Part shown: piece after piece, positions 12,968 through 22,910 of the stretch | Layout of the letters: every line of letters starts with the position of its first letter | Position numbering within the stretch: position 1 is the first letter of the stretch | The notes under the pieces: generated by a model | What the model saw: the letters and a program-made list of their open reading frames with translations, nothing else | Database searches by the model: none | Told to the model about the DNA's origin: nothing | Program-made: the position numbers and the translations under genes | Origin: Sphingopyxis jiangsuensis | GTDB lineage: Bacteria; Pseudomonadota; Alphaproteobacteria; Sphingomonadales; Sphingomonadaceae | Direction of reading: 5' to 3' | Length of the DNA: 64,000 bases | Assembly: GCF_016734905.1 (NCBI RefSeq) | Contig: NZ_JAERPO010000002.1 | Location: 62,001 to 126,000 of the forward strand

Positions 12968-15262
12968 ATGACCAATGCTCCACCCCCTCCTTCGTCGGCT
13001 GCTCAGTCCGCCCGCAATATTTTGACGCGATTGCACGAGGTGATGGCGGCGCGCACCAATGCGCAGAGCAAACTCAACCAAGTCGTCGGAATCATCGGCG
13101 AGTGCCTCGATAGCGAGGTGTGCTCAATCTATCTGCTGCGCGAAGGCGCGCTCGAACTTTATGCGACGCAGGGGCTGAAGCAGGAAGCGGTCCATGTGAC
13201 GCGGCTCGCGCTCGGCGAGGGTCTTGTCGGCACGATCGCCGATCAGATCGAGACATTGAACCTCGACGAAGCCGCAGCCCACCCCGACTTTTCCTACCGC
13301 CCCGAAACAGGTGAGGAGTTGTTCCACAGCTTTGCCGGGGTTCCGATCATCCGCCGCGAACGCGCGGTCGGAGTGCTCTGCGTCCAGCATGCCGATCCGC
13401 GGCGGTATGACGATATCGAGATCGAGACGCTGCAAACGGTCGCGATGGTCTTGTCCGAACTGATTGCCAATGCCGATCTGGTCGATACTACGGCGCGTAT
13501 CGACGCCGCCGCCGCCGACCAGTCGGCGCAGCGCCTGACGGGGCAAAAGCTGGTCGATGGCATGGGCGCCGGCGTTGCCGTCTATCACCAGCCGCGCGTA
13601 ACCATCGAGCACACGATGGCCGACGACATCGAGGCCGAGCGGCATCGCGTCTATGCCGCGTTCGACAAGATGCGCGAACAGATCGACCGCATGGCGAGCC
13701 AGGCGGAATTCGGCGTCGGCGGCGAACATGAAGAGGTGCTCGAAACCTACAAGATGTTCGCTTATGACGAGGGTTGGTCGCGCCGGATCAACGAGGCGAT
13801 CGACAGCGGCCTGACCGCCGAGGCGGCGATCGAGCGCGTCCAGCAACGCACACGCATGCGGATGCGCCAGATCGACGACCCATTGCTGCGCGAACGCATG
13901 CACGACCTCGAGGATCTGTCGAACCGGCTGATCCGCATCGTGTCGGGACAGATGGGCACCGCAGCGCAAATGGGTCTGCGGCACGATTCGATTTTGATTG
14001 CGCGCAACCTTGGGCCCGCCGAACTGCTCGAATATGACCGGCGCCGGTTGAAGGGCGTCGTCCTCGAGGAAGGATCACTCACCGCGCACGTCATCATCGT
14101 TGCGCGCGCGATGGGAGTTCCGGTCATCGGCCGCGTCAACGACGTGCGCACCTCGATCCGCGAGGGTGACATGCTGTTGCTCGATGCCACATCGGGCAAT
14201 GTGCACGTCCGCCCGACTTCGGCGGTGCAGGACGCATTCGATGCCAAGCTCGAAATTTCGCAAAAACGCCGCGCCAATCTCGCGGCGCTGCGCGACCTCC
14301 CTGCCGTTACCAAGGACGGCGTGACGATCGAACTCATGATCAACGCGGGGCTTCGCGAGGATGTCGCGGCGCTCGACCTGACGGGCGCGCGCGGGATCGG
14401 GCTGTTCCGCACCGAGTTCCAGTTCCTCGTGTCGGCCACCCTGCCCCAGCGCGAGCGCCAGCAGCGCCTTTATCGCGACGTGCTCGACGCGGCGGGCGAC
14501 CGCCCGGTCATCTTTCGCACGGTCGACATCGGCGGCGACAAGGCGCTGCCCTATATGAACGTCGACACGGCGCTCGAGGAAAATCCGGCGATGGGCTGGC
14601 GCGCGCTGCGCCTCGCGCTCGAACGCGAGGGCCTGTTGAAAGTACAGGCGCGCGCCTTGATGGAGGCGGCCGCCGGTCGAACGCTGAACGTCATGTTCCC
14701 GATGGTCTCCGAACCCTGGGAATATGAAGCGGCGCGCGCCCTTTTCGTCGGGCAGCGTGCATGGCTTGCCAAGCATAACAAGAAGCTGCCCGCCGCGATC
14801 CGCTATGGCGCGATGCTGGAGGTACCGGGTCTGGTCGAAACGCTCGACCTGATGCTGCCGCACCTCGACTTCCTGTCGATCGGGACGAACGACCTTACGC
14901 AGTTCCTGTTCGCGGCCGACCGCGCGCACCCGCGGCTTGCCGAGCGCTATGACTGGCTGTCGCCGACCGTGATGCGCTACCTCGCCCGGGTCGTCAAAAT
15001 AGTCGCGGGCAGCAAGGTCCAGCTTGGCGTGTGTGGCGAAATGGGCGGACGTCCGCTCGAGGCGATGGCGCTGCTCGGCATCGGCATCGAGCGGCTTTCA
15101 ATCACACCAGCCGGCGTCGGACCGGTCAAGGCGATGATCCGCTCGCTCGACCTTGGTGCGCTGCGGGCCGCGATACCCGCGATGCTTGCGCAGCCGTCGG
15201 CCGACCCGCGCGGCCAGTATCGCGCCTGGGCCGAGAAGCATCAGGTCGATCTGGGCGATTGA
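12968..15262 (+). CDS. ptsP: Phosphoenolpyruvate-protein phosphotransferase of the nitrogen PTS (EI-Ntr)
   Basis: EI-Ntr takes phosphate from PEP and passes it to NPr, a regulatory relay rather than sugar uptake. At 764 residues it has an N-terminal GAF domain (about 20-170, with CSIYLLREGAL and FAGVPIIRRERAVGVLCVQH). The EI core follows: the phospho-accepting His374 in SLTAHVIIVA, the PEP-binding GIGLFRTEFQFL, and LGVCGEMGGRP with the active-site Cys. The ATG at 12968 sits behind a GGTGG-type site. The partner genes ptsN and npr are not in the window. GAF-domain input is likely glutamine or another nitrogen signal, by analogy. Confidence 0.95.
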   Translation: MTNAPPPPSSAAQSARNILTRLHEVMAARTNAQSKLNQVVGIIGECLDSEVCSIYLLREGALELYATQGLKQEAVHVTRLALGEGLVGTIADQIETLNLDEAAAHPDFSYRPETGEELFHSFAGVPIIRRERAVGVLCVQHADPRRYDDIEIETLQTVAMVLSELIANADLVDTTARIDAAAADQSAQRLTGQKLVDGMGAGVAVYHQPRVTIEHTMADDIEAERHRVYAAFDKMREQIDRMASQAEFGVGGEHEEVLETYKMFAYDEGWSRRINEAIDSGLTAEAAIERVQQRTRMRMRQIDDPLLRERMHDLEDLSNRLIRIVSGQMGTAAQMGLRHDSILIARNLGPAELLEYDRRRLKGVVLEEGSLTAHVIIVARAMGVPVIGRVNDVRTSIREGDMLLLDATSGNVHVRPTSAVQDAFDAKLEISQKRRANLAALRDLPAVTKDGVTIELMINAGLREDVAALDLTGARGIGLFRTEFQFLVSATLPQRERQQRLYRDVLDAAGDRPVIFRTVDIGGDKALPYMNVDTALEENPAMGWRALRLALEREGLLKVQARALMEAAAGRTLNVMFPMVSEPWEYEAARALFVGQRAWLAKHNKKLPAAIRYGAMLEVPGLVETLDLMLPHLDFLSIGTNDLTQFLFAADRAHPRLAERYDWLSPTVMRYLARVVKIVAGSKVQLGVCGEMGGRPLEAMALLGIGIERLSITPAGVGPVKAMIRSLDLGALRAAIPAMLAQPSADPRGQYRAWAEKHQVDLGD

Positions 15263-15347
15263 CGATAGCAGACCGTAACCTGGCAGGTCATTGCCTCGGC
15301 AAAAATGTTTATGTTATGTTCTCATCATACGATGAAGGAGAATAAGC

Positions 15348-15758
15348 ATGTCCGATTCGAACGCGCGCGCCACGGGCCAATGCCATTGCGGGGCGATCCG
15401 CTATTCGATGCCCACCGCGGTAGCGCATCATGCGCTTTGTCATTGCAGCGATTGCCGCCGCCATGCGGGAGCGCCGCTGGTCGGTTGGGCGCTCGTCAGT
15501 CAGAGCGATCTGTCGGTCGAGGGAACGCCGAAAATCTATGCATCGTCGGAGCATGCACGTCGCCATTTCTGCGGCAATTGCGGCTCAGGGCTCTTCTATA
15601 CGAACGAAGAGATATTCCCGGGACAGATCGACGTTCAGACGGCAACGCTCGACGATCCCGATCTGATTCCGGCGCAGGTGCAGATCCAGACCGCCGAACG
15701 CATCGGCTGGATGGAGAATCTGGACAAGATGCCTGCTTTTGACCGCTATCCGGGCTGA
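15348..15758 (+). CDS. GFA family (CENP-V/glutathione-dependent formaldehyde-activating) protein
   Basis: A 136-residue zinc-binding GFA/CENP-V domain protein. All metal-ligand cysteine pairs are visible: GQCHCGAIRY, CHCSDCRR and FCGNCGSGLFY. Gfa itself condenses formaldehyde with glutathione, but most family members have unproven functions. The ATG at 15348 has a GAAGGAG site. The gene ends seven bases from the convergent rarA stop. Confidence 0.9.
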   Translation: MSDSNARATGQCHCGAIRYSMPTAVAHHALCHCSDCRRHAGAPLVGWALVSQSDLSVEGTPKIYASSEHARRHFCGNCGSGLFYTNEEIFPGQIDVQTATLDDPDLIPAQVQIQTAERIGWMENLDKMPAFDRYPG

Positions 15759-15764
15759 GCGCCG

Positions 15765-17081
15765 TCAATCGCGCGCGCGTCGGCGCTCGTCCCACCACGC
15801 CAGCCGCTCGGCGATCCGTTTTTCGAAACCGCGATCGACCGGGCGATAGAAGGTGGCGGGCTCCATATCGTCGGGCCAATAATTGTCGCCCGAAAAGCCG
15901 TCGGGCGCATCATGATCATAGCTGTAGCCCGCGCCATAGCCCAAGTCCTTCATCAACTTTGTCGGAGCGTTGAGGACGTTGGACGGAGGAGCAAGCGAGC
16001 CCGTGTCGCGTGCGGCCGTCCACGCCGCCTTTTGCGCGGCATAAGCAGCGTTCGATTTGGGCGCAGTCGCGCAGTAGAGGCATGCCTGCACGATGGCGAG
16101 CTCGCCTTCCGGCGATCCGAGAAACTGAAAGGCGTCCTTGGCGGCAAGGCACTGGGTCAGCGCCTGCGGGTCGGCGAGCCCGATATCCTCGCTTGCGAAG
16201 CGAACGAGGCGGCGCAGCACATAGAGCGGCTCTTCGCCCGCCACCAACATGCGGGCGAGCCAATAAAGCGCGGCCTGCGGGTCCGACCCGCGCAGCGACT
16301 TGTGGAGCGCCGAGATCAGATTGTAATGCCCGTCGCGATCCTTGTCATAGACAGGCATGCGACGGTGCAGGAATTGGGCCAATTCCGCCGCATCGAGCGG
16401 AGCGGCAATATCGGTCGCGAACAATGTTTCGACCTGATTGAGCAGGAAGCGCCCGTCGCCATCGGCACTCGCGATTAGCGCAGAGCGCGCCTCGGCAGTC
16501 ACCGGAAGATCGCGACCTGCCGAAGCTTCGGCGCGATCGACAAGCGTCGCAAGCGCGGATTCGTCGAGGCGGTACAGGACAAGGACTTGGGCGCGGCTGA
16601 GCAAAGCCGCGTTGAGCGCGAAACTGGGATTCTCGGTCGTTGCGCCGACGAGCACGACGGTACCGCGCTCGACATAGGGCAGGAAGCCATCCTGCTGCGC
16701 GCGGTTGAAGCGGTGAATCTCGTCGACGAACAACAGGGTTCGCTTCCCTGCGGCGGCCATCTTGTCGGCGTCGGCAAAGACCTTTTTGAGATCGGCGACC
16801 CCCGAAAAGACAGCCGACAGCGGCGCAAAGCGCATTCCAACCGCTTCGGCAAGCAGGCGCGCGATCGTCGTCTTGCCCGTTCCGGGCGGTCCCCACAGGA
16901 CGATTGAGGCGAGCGTTCCGGCAGTCACCATGCGGCCGATTGCGCCATCGGGTCCGGTCAGATGTTCCTGCCCCACGACGTCGGCCAATTTGCGCGGACG
17001 AAGCTGCTCGGCGAGCGGAACCGGAGCAGCATTATCCGTCGCTGGCAGCGGCTCGTCGTGCGCGAACAGATCGCCCGCCAT
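15765..17081 (-). CDS. rarA: Replication-associated recombination protein A (RarA/MgsA)
   Basis: AAA+ ATPase of the clamp-loader clade that acts at stalled replication forks. At 438 residues it matches RarA. It has the Walker A GPPGTGKTTIARLLA, the Walker B LFVDEIHRFN, and the sensor-1 region VLVGATTENPSF. The C-terminal tetramerisation region includes SDPQAALYWLARML. The ATG at 17081 is chosen because the family starts here (MAGDLF). The GT4 gene ends two bases upstream, so the two are probably cotranscribed, which may be only positional. Confidence 0.96.
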   Translation of the reverse strand: MAGDLFAHDEPLPATDNAAPVPLAEQLRPRKLADVVGQEHLTGPDGAIGRMVTAGTLASIVLWGPPGTGKTTIARLLAEAVGMRFAPLSAVFSGVADLKKVFADADKMAAAGKRTLLFVDEIHRFNRAQQDGFLPYVERGTVVLVGATTENPSFALNAALLSRAQVLVLYRLDESALATLVDRAEASAGRDLPVTAEARSALIASADGDGRFLLNQVETLFATDIAAPLDAAELAQFLHRRMPVYDKDRDGHYNLISALHKSLRGSDPQAALYWLARMLVAGEEPLYVLRRLVRFASEDIGLADPQALTQCLAAKDAFQFLGSPEGELAIVQACLYCATAPKSNAAYAAQKAAWTAARDTGSLAPPSNVLNAPTKLMKDLGYGAGYSYDHDAPDGFSGDNYWPDDMEPATFYRPVDRGFEKRIAERLAWWDERRRARD

Positions 17082-17083
17082 TG

Positions 17084-18238
17084 TTAGCGCTGCCGCTGTT
17101 TCTGCCGGATCAGCCGCAAATAGGTGTCGGCAACCGCCTGATTGATCGCGTCCCACTGATAGGCGCCGCTTTCGGCGAGCGCGGCGGCGCCGTGCTGGCG
17201 GCGCAAATTCTCGTCGCGGCAATAAAGTTCGAGATCGTCGGCGAAGTTGCCGATCGAGCCCGGAGTGACGAGGTAGCCGGTGACGCCATGCTTGACGATG
17301 CTCGCGCTGCCCGTCGCGCGCGCGGCCACGACTGGCAAGCCGCACGCCATCGCCTCGAGCGTCACATTGCCGAAGGTTTCGGTCACCGACGGGTTAAAGA
17401 GCATGTCGCACGACGCAAGCGAGCGCGCCAGATTCTCGCCGCCCTGAAAGCCGACGAACTTCGCATTGGGCAAACGCGATTCGAACCACTCTCCGGCGGG
17501 TCCCTCGCCAATTACGACGACCTCGTGCGGGACGCCGCGACGTTGCAAGACATCGATGGTATCGGCGAAGACGTCGAGCCCTTTTTCCATCACCAGGCGC
17601 CCGAGAAAGGCGATGACGGGGCGAGCGTCGGCGATGCCCCAGCTTTTCCGCCAGCTCATGTCGCGACGGTCGGGGCGGAAAATGTCGCGCTCGACTCCAC
17701 GCGTCCAGATGCCGATGTCATAGTTCATACGCTGGTCGCGCAGAACCTGCGCAAAGCTTTCGGACGGCGCGATCAGCGCGTCGCAGCGGCGATAGAGGCG
17801 GCGCAGCCACGCAACCACGAGCGGCTCGAGAAACGACAGATTATAATAGCGGAAATAGGTTTCGAAGCGGGTGTGCACCGAACAGGCCACCGGAATATGC
17901 CGCCGCCGCGCCCAGGCTGCCGCCTGTCGCGACACGCGGTCAGGGCTCGAAATATGGAGCACGTTCGGCGCGAACATCGCTATATCCTCGCGGACGCGCG
18001 CCGAAAAATGCAGCGGAATGCGATATTCGGGACGGTTGGGGATCGCCATCGACGGCACGCTGACGAGGTCGCCCGTCGGTTCGAAATCGGGGTCGTCGAC
18101 GGTCGGCGAATAGACGCGCACGGCGGCACCCTGCCCCAACAGATAGCCGACAAGGCGGTTGAGCGCCTTGTTCGCCCCATCGACCGTCATATTGTAATTG
18201 CCGCTGAACAGGGCAATGCGCAAATCGGAAACTTCCAT
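17084..18238 (-). CDS. Glycosyltransferase family 4 (GT-B fold)
   Basis: A 384-residue GT4 glycosyltransferase, the retaining type that uses nucleotide sugars and often builds glycolipids. The N-terminal domain opens RIALFSGNYNMTVDGANKAL, with a glycine-rich loop typical of mannosyl/glucosyltransferases on diacylglycerol. The C-terminal Rossmann domain contains the EX7E region in ETFGNVTLEAMACGLP. The start at 18238 is chosen because an upstream ATG adds only 12 non-homologous residues. It lies directly upstream of rarA. A sulfolipid or glucuronosyl-lipid role is possible but not supported further. Confidence 0.9.
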   Translation of the reverse strand: MEVSDLRIALFSGNYNMTVDGANKALNRLVGYLLGQGAAVRVYSPTVDDPDFEPTGDLVSVPSMAIPNRPEYRIPLHFSARVREDIAMFAPNVLHISSPDRVSRQAAAWARRRHIPVACSVHTRFETYFRYYNLSFLEPLVVAWLRRLYRRCDALIAPSESFAQVLRDQRMNYDIGIWTRGVERDIFRPDRRDMSWRKSWGIADARPVIAFLGRLVMEKGLDVFADTIDVLQRRGVPHEVVVIGEGPAGEWFESRLPNAKFVGFQGGENLARSLASCDMLFNPSVTETFGNVTLEAMACGLPVVAARATGSASIVKHGVTGYLVTPGSIGNFADDLELYCRDENLRRQHGAAALAESGAYQWDAINQAVADTYLRLIRQKQRQR

Positions 18239-18297
18239 TGCGCCAGCGCTAGTCGCATCGCCGCGCAAAGGCAATCGAGCGCGGCGCGACGTTCAGC

Positions 18298-19233
18298 CTA
18301 GTCGCCGGTATCCGACGGCGCCTCCAACTCGACCTCGACCGGGGGGTGGAGGCGCAAGCGGTGGACGCGCTTCTCGTCGGCTTCGGTCACTTCGATGCGC
18401 CAGCCGCTCGGGTGGAGCAGCACTTCGCCAACCTCTGGAACATGTCCCGCAAGCACCGCCGCAAGGCCGCCGACAGTGTCGACATCTTCGTCGACCTCGG
18501 CAAGCCGCGGGTCGATTTCCTCACCGATATCGTCGAGTTCGGCGCGCGCATCGGCGTCCCAGCAGCCATCGTCGGCGCGTGCGAACAGCGCGGTCGGCTC
18601 ATCGTCATGCTCGTCTTCGATCTCGCCAACGATTTCCTCGACCAGATCCTCGATCGTCACAAGGCCTTCGGTCCCCGAATATTCGTCGATCACGATGGCG
18701 AGGTGCGTGCGCTGCGCGCGCATTTCGGCGAGCAGGTCGAGCACGTCCATCGACTGCGGCACATAGAGCGGCTGGCGGATCAGGTCGATCAGCGGCGGCG
18801 GCGCGCGCCCTTCGGCGAGCACGGCGAACACGTCCTTGACGTGGATCATCCCGATCACCTCGTCGAGCGTCTCGCGATAGACCGGCAGGCGGCTGTGGCC
18901 CGCGTCGGCGAAGTTCGCGACAAGCTCTGAAAAGCTCGCGCTTTCGGGGATGGCGATGATCTCGCCGCGCGGCACCGCGACATCGTCAACCGTCTGTTCG
19001 CCGAAATGGAGGAGGTTGCGCAGCATCTTGCGCTCGATGGGCGAAAGGTCGCCGACGACGCTGCTCCCGCGGCGCTCCTCGCCCTCCTCTTCGGCCTCGT
19101 CGATAAAATCCTCGATCTGCTCGCGGAGCGACGGCTCACTGTTGCCGCCGAAGAGCATGTTCTTGAGGCCGGTCCACAGACTGGATCTACTGTCCTCTTC
19201 CGATCGGTTCGAAGACCCCTGGTCGTCGGGCAT
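18298..19233 (-). CDS. corC: CorC/TlyC-type CBS-domain protein
   Basis: A 311-residue cytoplasmic protein with a paired CBS domain and a C-terminal CorC_HlyC domain, the family called CorC (YbeX), linked to magnesium and cobalt efflux and to ribosome-related functions. An acidic N-terminal stretch (EEAEEEGEERR) precedes the CBS pair, whose LFGGNS-to-LLAEMRAQRTHLAIV region is typical. DEYSGTEGLVTIEDLVEE is the hallmark of the second CBS motif, followed by the FAD-PCMH-like tail. Unlike HlyC relatives it lacks DUF21 membrane segments. It follows ybeY by 17 bases, as in the phoH-ybeY-corC operon. Confidence 0.93.
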   Translation of the reverse strand: MPDDQGSSNRSEEDSRSSLWTGLKNMLFGGNSEPSLREQIEDFIDEAEEEGEERRGSSVVGDLSPIERKMLRNLLHFGEQTVDDVAVPRGEIIAIPESASFSELVANFADAGHSRLPVYRETLDEVIGMIHVKDVFAVLAEGRAPPPLIDLIRQPLYVPQSMDVLDLLAEMRAQRTHLAIVIDEYSGTEGLVTIEDLVEEIVGEIEDEHDDEPTALFARADDGCWDADARAELDDIGEEIDPRLAEVDEDVDTVGGLAAVLAGHVPEVGEVLLHPSGWRIEVTEADEKRVHRLRLHPPVEVELEAPSDTGD

Positions 19234-19250
19234 GTTGTGGGCGTTCCCTG

Positions 19251-19757
19251 TTAATCCTGATCCGCATATGGATTGCCGACGCCCAGCGATGCAAGTGCTT
19301 TCACTTCCAACGCCTCCATCGCCGTCGCACCGACCTCGTCCATATGGTCATAGCCGACGAGATGCAGTGTTCCGTGGACGATCAGATGCGTCGCATGGTC
19401 GGCGAGCGACACGCCCTTTTCTTCGGCCTCGCGGGCGCAGGTTTGGTGCGCCAGGACGATGTCGCCGAGCAGGATTTCGCCGTCGTCGCTGTTGTCGAGG
19501 CTTTCGAGCAGATCGACCTGTACCTGCGGAAAGGACAGGACGTTGGTAGGCTTGTCCTTGCCGCGAAAATCACGGTTGAGCCGCTGCACCTCGGCATCGT
19601 CGGTCAGCCGCACCGCGACCTCGACGAGTGGCGCCGCATGGGCGAGCGCGGCGAAGGGCGTCAGCCCGAGCGCGGCGGCGACGGATTCGTTCGCGCGCTT
19701 CTCCCAATCGAGCGCCGCCGGCCATGGCGAGGCCTCTTGCGTCTCGACGATCAGCAT
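19251..19757 (-). CDS. ybeY: Endoribonuclease YbeY
   Basis: Zinc-dependent single-strand endoribonuclease used in 16S rRNA 3'-end maturation and late ribosome quality control. At 168 residues it has the UPF0054 signature H-G-T-L-H-L-V-G-Y-D-H (about residues 128-138), which supplies the three zinc-binding histidines. The preceding GDIVLAHQTCAREAEEKGV and NVLSFP elements are also conserved. It is followed by corC. The usual upstream neighbour phoH lies about 8.6 kb away on the same strand, so the ybe operon is split here. Confidence 0.96.
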   Translation of the reverse strand: MLIVETQEASPWPAALDWEKRANESVAAALGLTPFAALAHAAPLVEVAVRLTDDAEVQRLNRDFRGKDKPTNVLSFPQVQVDLLESLDNSDDGEILLGDIVLAHQTCAREAEEKGVSLADHATHLIVHGTLHLVGYDHMDEVGATAMEALEVKALASLGVGNPYADQD

Positions 19758-19911
19758 CGGCGGGCCACGGCGCGAAATGGCGCAGAAAACGGTGTAACTT
19801 CACGCGCAATTCGCGAACGCTTCGCGTTGGTGACGGATAAAATAGGACGGTTCATCACCGCCACGCTATCGCGCCCCGACGATATAGGACAGCCAAAAAT
19901 GAGCGCGCATC

Positions 19912-21948
19912 CTATGGCGGCGCCGGTGCCGCCTCGATGCGTGTTTCGCCCTCGCCATTGACCGGAACGCGAAGGTCGATCCGCGTGCCGCCGATGTCGG
20001 TGCTGATCACCGCGTCGCCATCGCGCACGCCGATGCGCGTGCCATCGCCGACAGGGATGTCGCCAATGTCGGGAACGTCGAGCGGCTGTACCGGCCCTTC
20101 GGGATCGACGGCCGGCTGCGGCGCGGGCGGGCGGATATTGGTCCCCGCCGCCTCGTTCATGAAATCGCGCCACATGCGCGCGGGCAAGCCGCCGCCCGAA
20201 ATACCGGCGAGCGGCGAATTGTCGTCGTTACCGATCCATATCCCGACGACCAGTCCGTTCGCATAGCCGACGAACAGCGCATCGCGATTGTCCTGGCTCG
20301 TTCCCGTCTTGCCGTAATTGGCAACGGCGAGCCGCGCTGCGCGCCCGGTGCCGCGATTGACCGCCGCGCGCAGCATCCTCTCGATCCCGTCATGCTCGCG
20401 TGAGCTGAAATGGCTCGGCCCCCAGACCAGCCGCTCGAACCAGTTCGTGCCCTCGGCCTTGAACGCGCGCGGCGTCACCGGATAGCTGTCGGCAGCCACC
20501 GCGGCATAGGCAGCGGTGAGTTCGAGCAAGGTCATCGTCGAAGTGCCGAGCGCGAGGCTGGGGTCGCCCCTTGCGAGCGGCGATGTCACGCCAAGGTCGC
20601 GCGCCATCGCGATCACCTTGTCATCGCCGACTGCGCCGAACAGGCGCACTGCCGCGACATTGCTCGACGTCGCAAAGGCATCCTCGAGCGAGATCGCCTC
20701 CGAATAGGAGCCGCCCGAATTTTTGGGACGATAGGCGCCGCTTTCGATCGGCATGTTGCCGATCGTGTCGCCGGGCTTCCACCCGGCGCGCAGCGCGGCG
20801 AGATAGACGAACAGTTTGAAGGTCGATCCCGGCTGGCGTTTCGCTTGCGTCGCTCGGTTGAACGGCGACTTCGCATAATCGCGCCCCCCGATCATCGCGA
20901 CCACCTCGCCATTCGGGCGCATCGCGACGAGCGCGACCTGCGCCGACCCCAGGCCTGCCCGACTGGTCACGCGCCGGGCGATATTCTGGAGCCGCGAGTC
21001 GAGCGTGGTAACGAGCGTTTCGCGCGAATATCCGACGTCGCTCGCCTTGCGCGCTTCGGGTAGCGCCCAGTCGGCAAAATAGGTGCCCGTCGGCAGGTCG
21101 TTGCGCGTGCGCACGTCGATGCGCGGCGTACGGGTCGCGCGCGCCTCGCGCTCGGTCATATAGCCGGTCGCGACCATCGCATTCAGCACCAGCTTCATCC
21201 GTTTTTCGGCGAGCGCGGGGTTTTTCGTCGGCGCGAGGCGCGAGGGCGCCTGCACCAGTCCTGCAAGCATCGCCGCCTGCGCGCGCGTCAGATTTTCGGG
21301 CTGGCGATAGAAATAGTGCAGCGACGCGGCGCGCAACCCATAGGTGTTGTCGCCGAAATAGGCGTTCGACAGATAGCGTTCGAGGATCTGATCCTTGGTC
21401 AGCCATGCCTCGAGCCAGAAGGCGATCAGCGCCTCGCGCGCCTTGCGCCCGAGCGTGCGCTTTGGCGTGAGGAAGGTGAATTTGGCGAGCTGCTGCGTGA
21501 TCGTGCTGCCGCCCTGCGTCGGCCCGCCGGTGACATTGCTCCACACCGCGCGCGCGATGCTGCGCGGGTCGATCCCCCAATGGGTATAGAAACGCCGGTC
21601 CTCGATCGCGAGAAAGGCCTGTTTGACGTGAGCGGGAAGCTTTGCCGCCTCGACCGGGCGCTCGACGATCGCACCGGTGCGCGCGATGGGAGTGCCATCG
21701 GCGGCCAGCAGCGTGATCTGCGGCGGCGCGATCGGTTCGAGCGATTTCGACAAGGGCGCAGTGAACGCAAGCCAGCCGACTAGCAGCACGAACAGCAATA
21801 CGAGCGCCGCAAAGCCGCGGCCGACCCAGCGCAGCCGCTTGCGCCAGCGCGGCTCGGGCGGCGGCAGCCCTCCAGTCGACGGATCGAACGGCTCCTCCTC
21901 GGCCGGCGGAGGCGGCGCACGGAACAGCGGATGATAAAACGCATTCAT
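19912..21948 (-). CDS. Class A penicillin-binding protein (PBP1A-type)
   Basis: Bifunctional peptidoglycan synthase, inner-membrane anchored. At 678 residues it has a proline-rich cytoplasmic tail (about 1-35), one transmembrane segment (VGRGFAALVLLFVLLVGW), and a GT51 glycosyltransferase domain with EDRRFYTHWGID and GGSTITQQLAK. The transpeptidase domain follows with SxxK in QPGSTFKLF, SSN in ATSSNVAAVR, and KTGTS. The C-terminal tail is Pro/Asp-rich with GGTRIDLRV. The start at 21948 is selected because the cytoplasmic tail begins there; upstream sequence reads as noise. It lies within the minus-strand insert between phoH and ybeY. Confidence 0.93.
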   Translation of the reverse strand: MNAFYHPLFRAPPPPAEEEPFDPSTGGLPPPEPRWRKRLRWVGRGFAALVLLFVLLVGWLAFTAPLSKSLEPIAPPQITLLAADGTPIARTGAIVERPVEAAKLPAHVKQAFLAIEDRRFYTHWGIDPRSIARAVWSNVTGGPTQGGSTITQQLAKFTFLTPKRTLGRKAREALIAFWLEAWLTKDQILERYLSNAYFGDNTYGLRAASLHYFYRQPENLTRAQAAMLAGLVQAPSRLAPTKNPALAEKRMKLVLNAMVATGYMTEREARATRTPRIDVRTRNDLPTGTYFADWALPEARKASDVGYSRETLVTTLDSRLQNIARRVTSRAGLGSAQVALVAMRPNGEVVAMIGGRDYAKSPFNRATQAKRQPGSTFKLFVYLAALRAGWKPGDTIGNMPIESGAYRPKNSGGSYSEAISLEDAFATSSNVAAVRLFGAVGDDKVIAMARDLGVTSPLARGDPSLALGTSTMTLLELTAAYAAVAADSYPVTPRAFKAEGTNWFERLVWGPSHFSSREHDGIERMLRAAVNRGTGRAARLAVANYGKTGTSQDNRDALFVGYANGLVVGIWIGNDDNSPLAGISGGGLPARMWRDFMNEAAGTNIRPPAPQPAVDPEGPVQPLDVPDIGDIPVGDGTRIGVRDGDAVISTDIGGTRIDLRVPVNGEGETRIEAAPAPP

Positions 21949-22034
21949 GCCTGATGCCGTATTACACTGGCAACACAGAGCTTGCAAACGCGTTCGGCAC
22001 GCGTTGGACGTCTGGACCGGGGCGGCCCCTCCCC

Positions 22035-22910
22035 TCAGTGCATATGTTTGAGCTTGTCGGGGTTGCGCATCACATAAATGGCGGCAATCCGGCCATCCTC
22101 GATATCGAGCGCGGTGGTCTGGAACTCGCCATCGGCCTCGCGCGTCACGAAACCCGGCAGGCCGTTGATCATGCCCGTATGAACCAGCGTCGAGCCATAT
22201 TTGCGCAGCAATACCGCGACGCTGCGGTGGACCTTCATCACCAAGGTCTTGCCGAGGATCGGGATCGCGGCCGCGGGGCGTTTGCCGCCGCCGTCCGCCC
22301 ACATTCCGACGTCGGCGGCGAGCATGGCGCCGAGCGCTTGCATATCGCCGCTTCGCGACGCTTCGAAAAAGGCGTGGGCTATTTCCAGCCCGCGCTCCTT
22401 CTCCAGCTTGTAACGCGGCCGCGCGTCGCGAACATGCGCGCGGGCCCGCGCGGCGAGCTGGCGTGTTGCAGCGGGATCGCGCTCGATCGTCGCTGCGACC
22501 TCGTCGAAGCCGACGCCGAAGACATCGTGGAGGAGGAAGGCTGCGCGCTCCAGGGGGGAGAGCCTTTCGAGCGCCAGCATCAACGGCAAGGTGACATCGT
22601 CCGCTTCGCCCTCCCCATCATCGACGAGCGGATCGGGAAGCCAGGGCCCGACATAGGTTTCGCGCTGCGCCCGCGCCGATTTCAGCTGATCGAGGCAAAG
22701 CCGCGTCACGGTGCGGCGGAGGAAAGCCGCCGGCTCGCGCACCGCCGCGCGGTCGGCGCCGAGCCAGCGGAGGAAGGCGTCCTGCACGACATCCTCGGCA
22801 TCGGCGACCGACCCGAGCATACGATAGGCGACGCGCGTCAGCATCGGACGCAGCGGGTCGAAACTCGCCGCCGCATCCCCACCGTCGGTGGCGCCGCCCA
22901 CCGCGGTCAT
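22035..22910 (-). CDS. ECF sigma factor, ECF41/SigJ type, with C-terminal SnoaL-like domain
   Basis: A 291-residue extracytoplasmic-function sigma factor. Region 2 (LTRVAYRMLGSVADAEDVVQ) and region 4 (AFLLHDVFGVGFDEVAATI) are followed by an NTF2/SnoaL-like extension. The WLPDPL linker motif and a late N-P-D-K-L motif are the ECF41 hallmarks. In this group the C-terminal domain, not a separate anti-sigma factor, tunes activity. The start ATG overlaps the upstream gene's stop by four bases (ATGA). A matching ECF41-type promoter sits upstream of that gene, so autoregulation is expected. Confidence 0.93.
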   Translation of the reverse strand: MTAVGGATDGGDAAASFDPLRPMLTRVAYRMLGSVADAEDVVQDAFLRWLGADRAAVREPAAFLRRTVTRLCLDQLKSARAQRETYVGPWLPDPLVDDGEGEADDVTLPLMLALERLSPLERAAFLLHDVFGVGFDEVAATIERDPAATRQLAARARAHVRDARPRYKLEKERGLEIAHAFFEASRSGDMQALGAMLAADVGMWADGGGKRPAAAIPILGKTLVMKVHRSVAVLLRKYGSTLVHTGMINGLPGFVTREADGEFQTTALDIEDGRIAAIYVMRNPDKLKHMH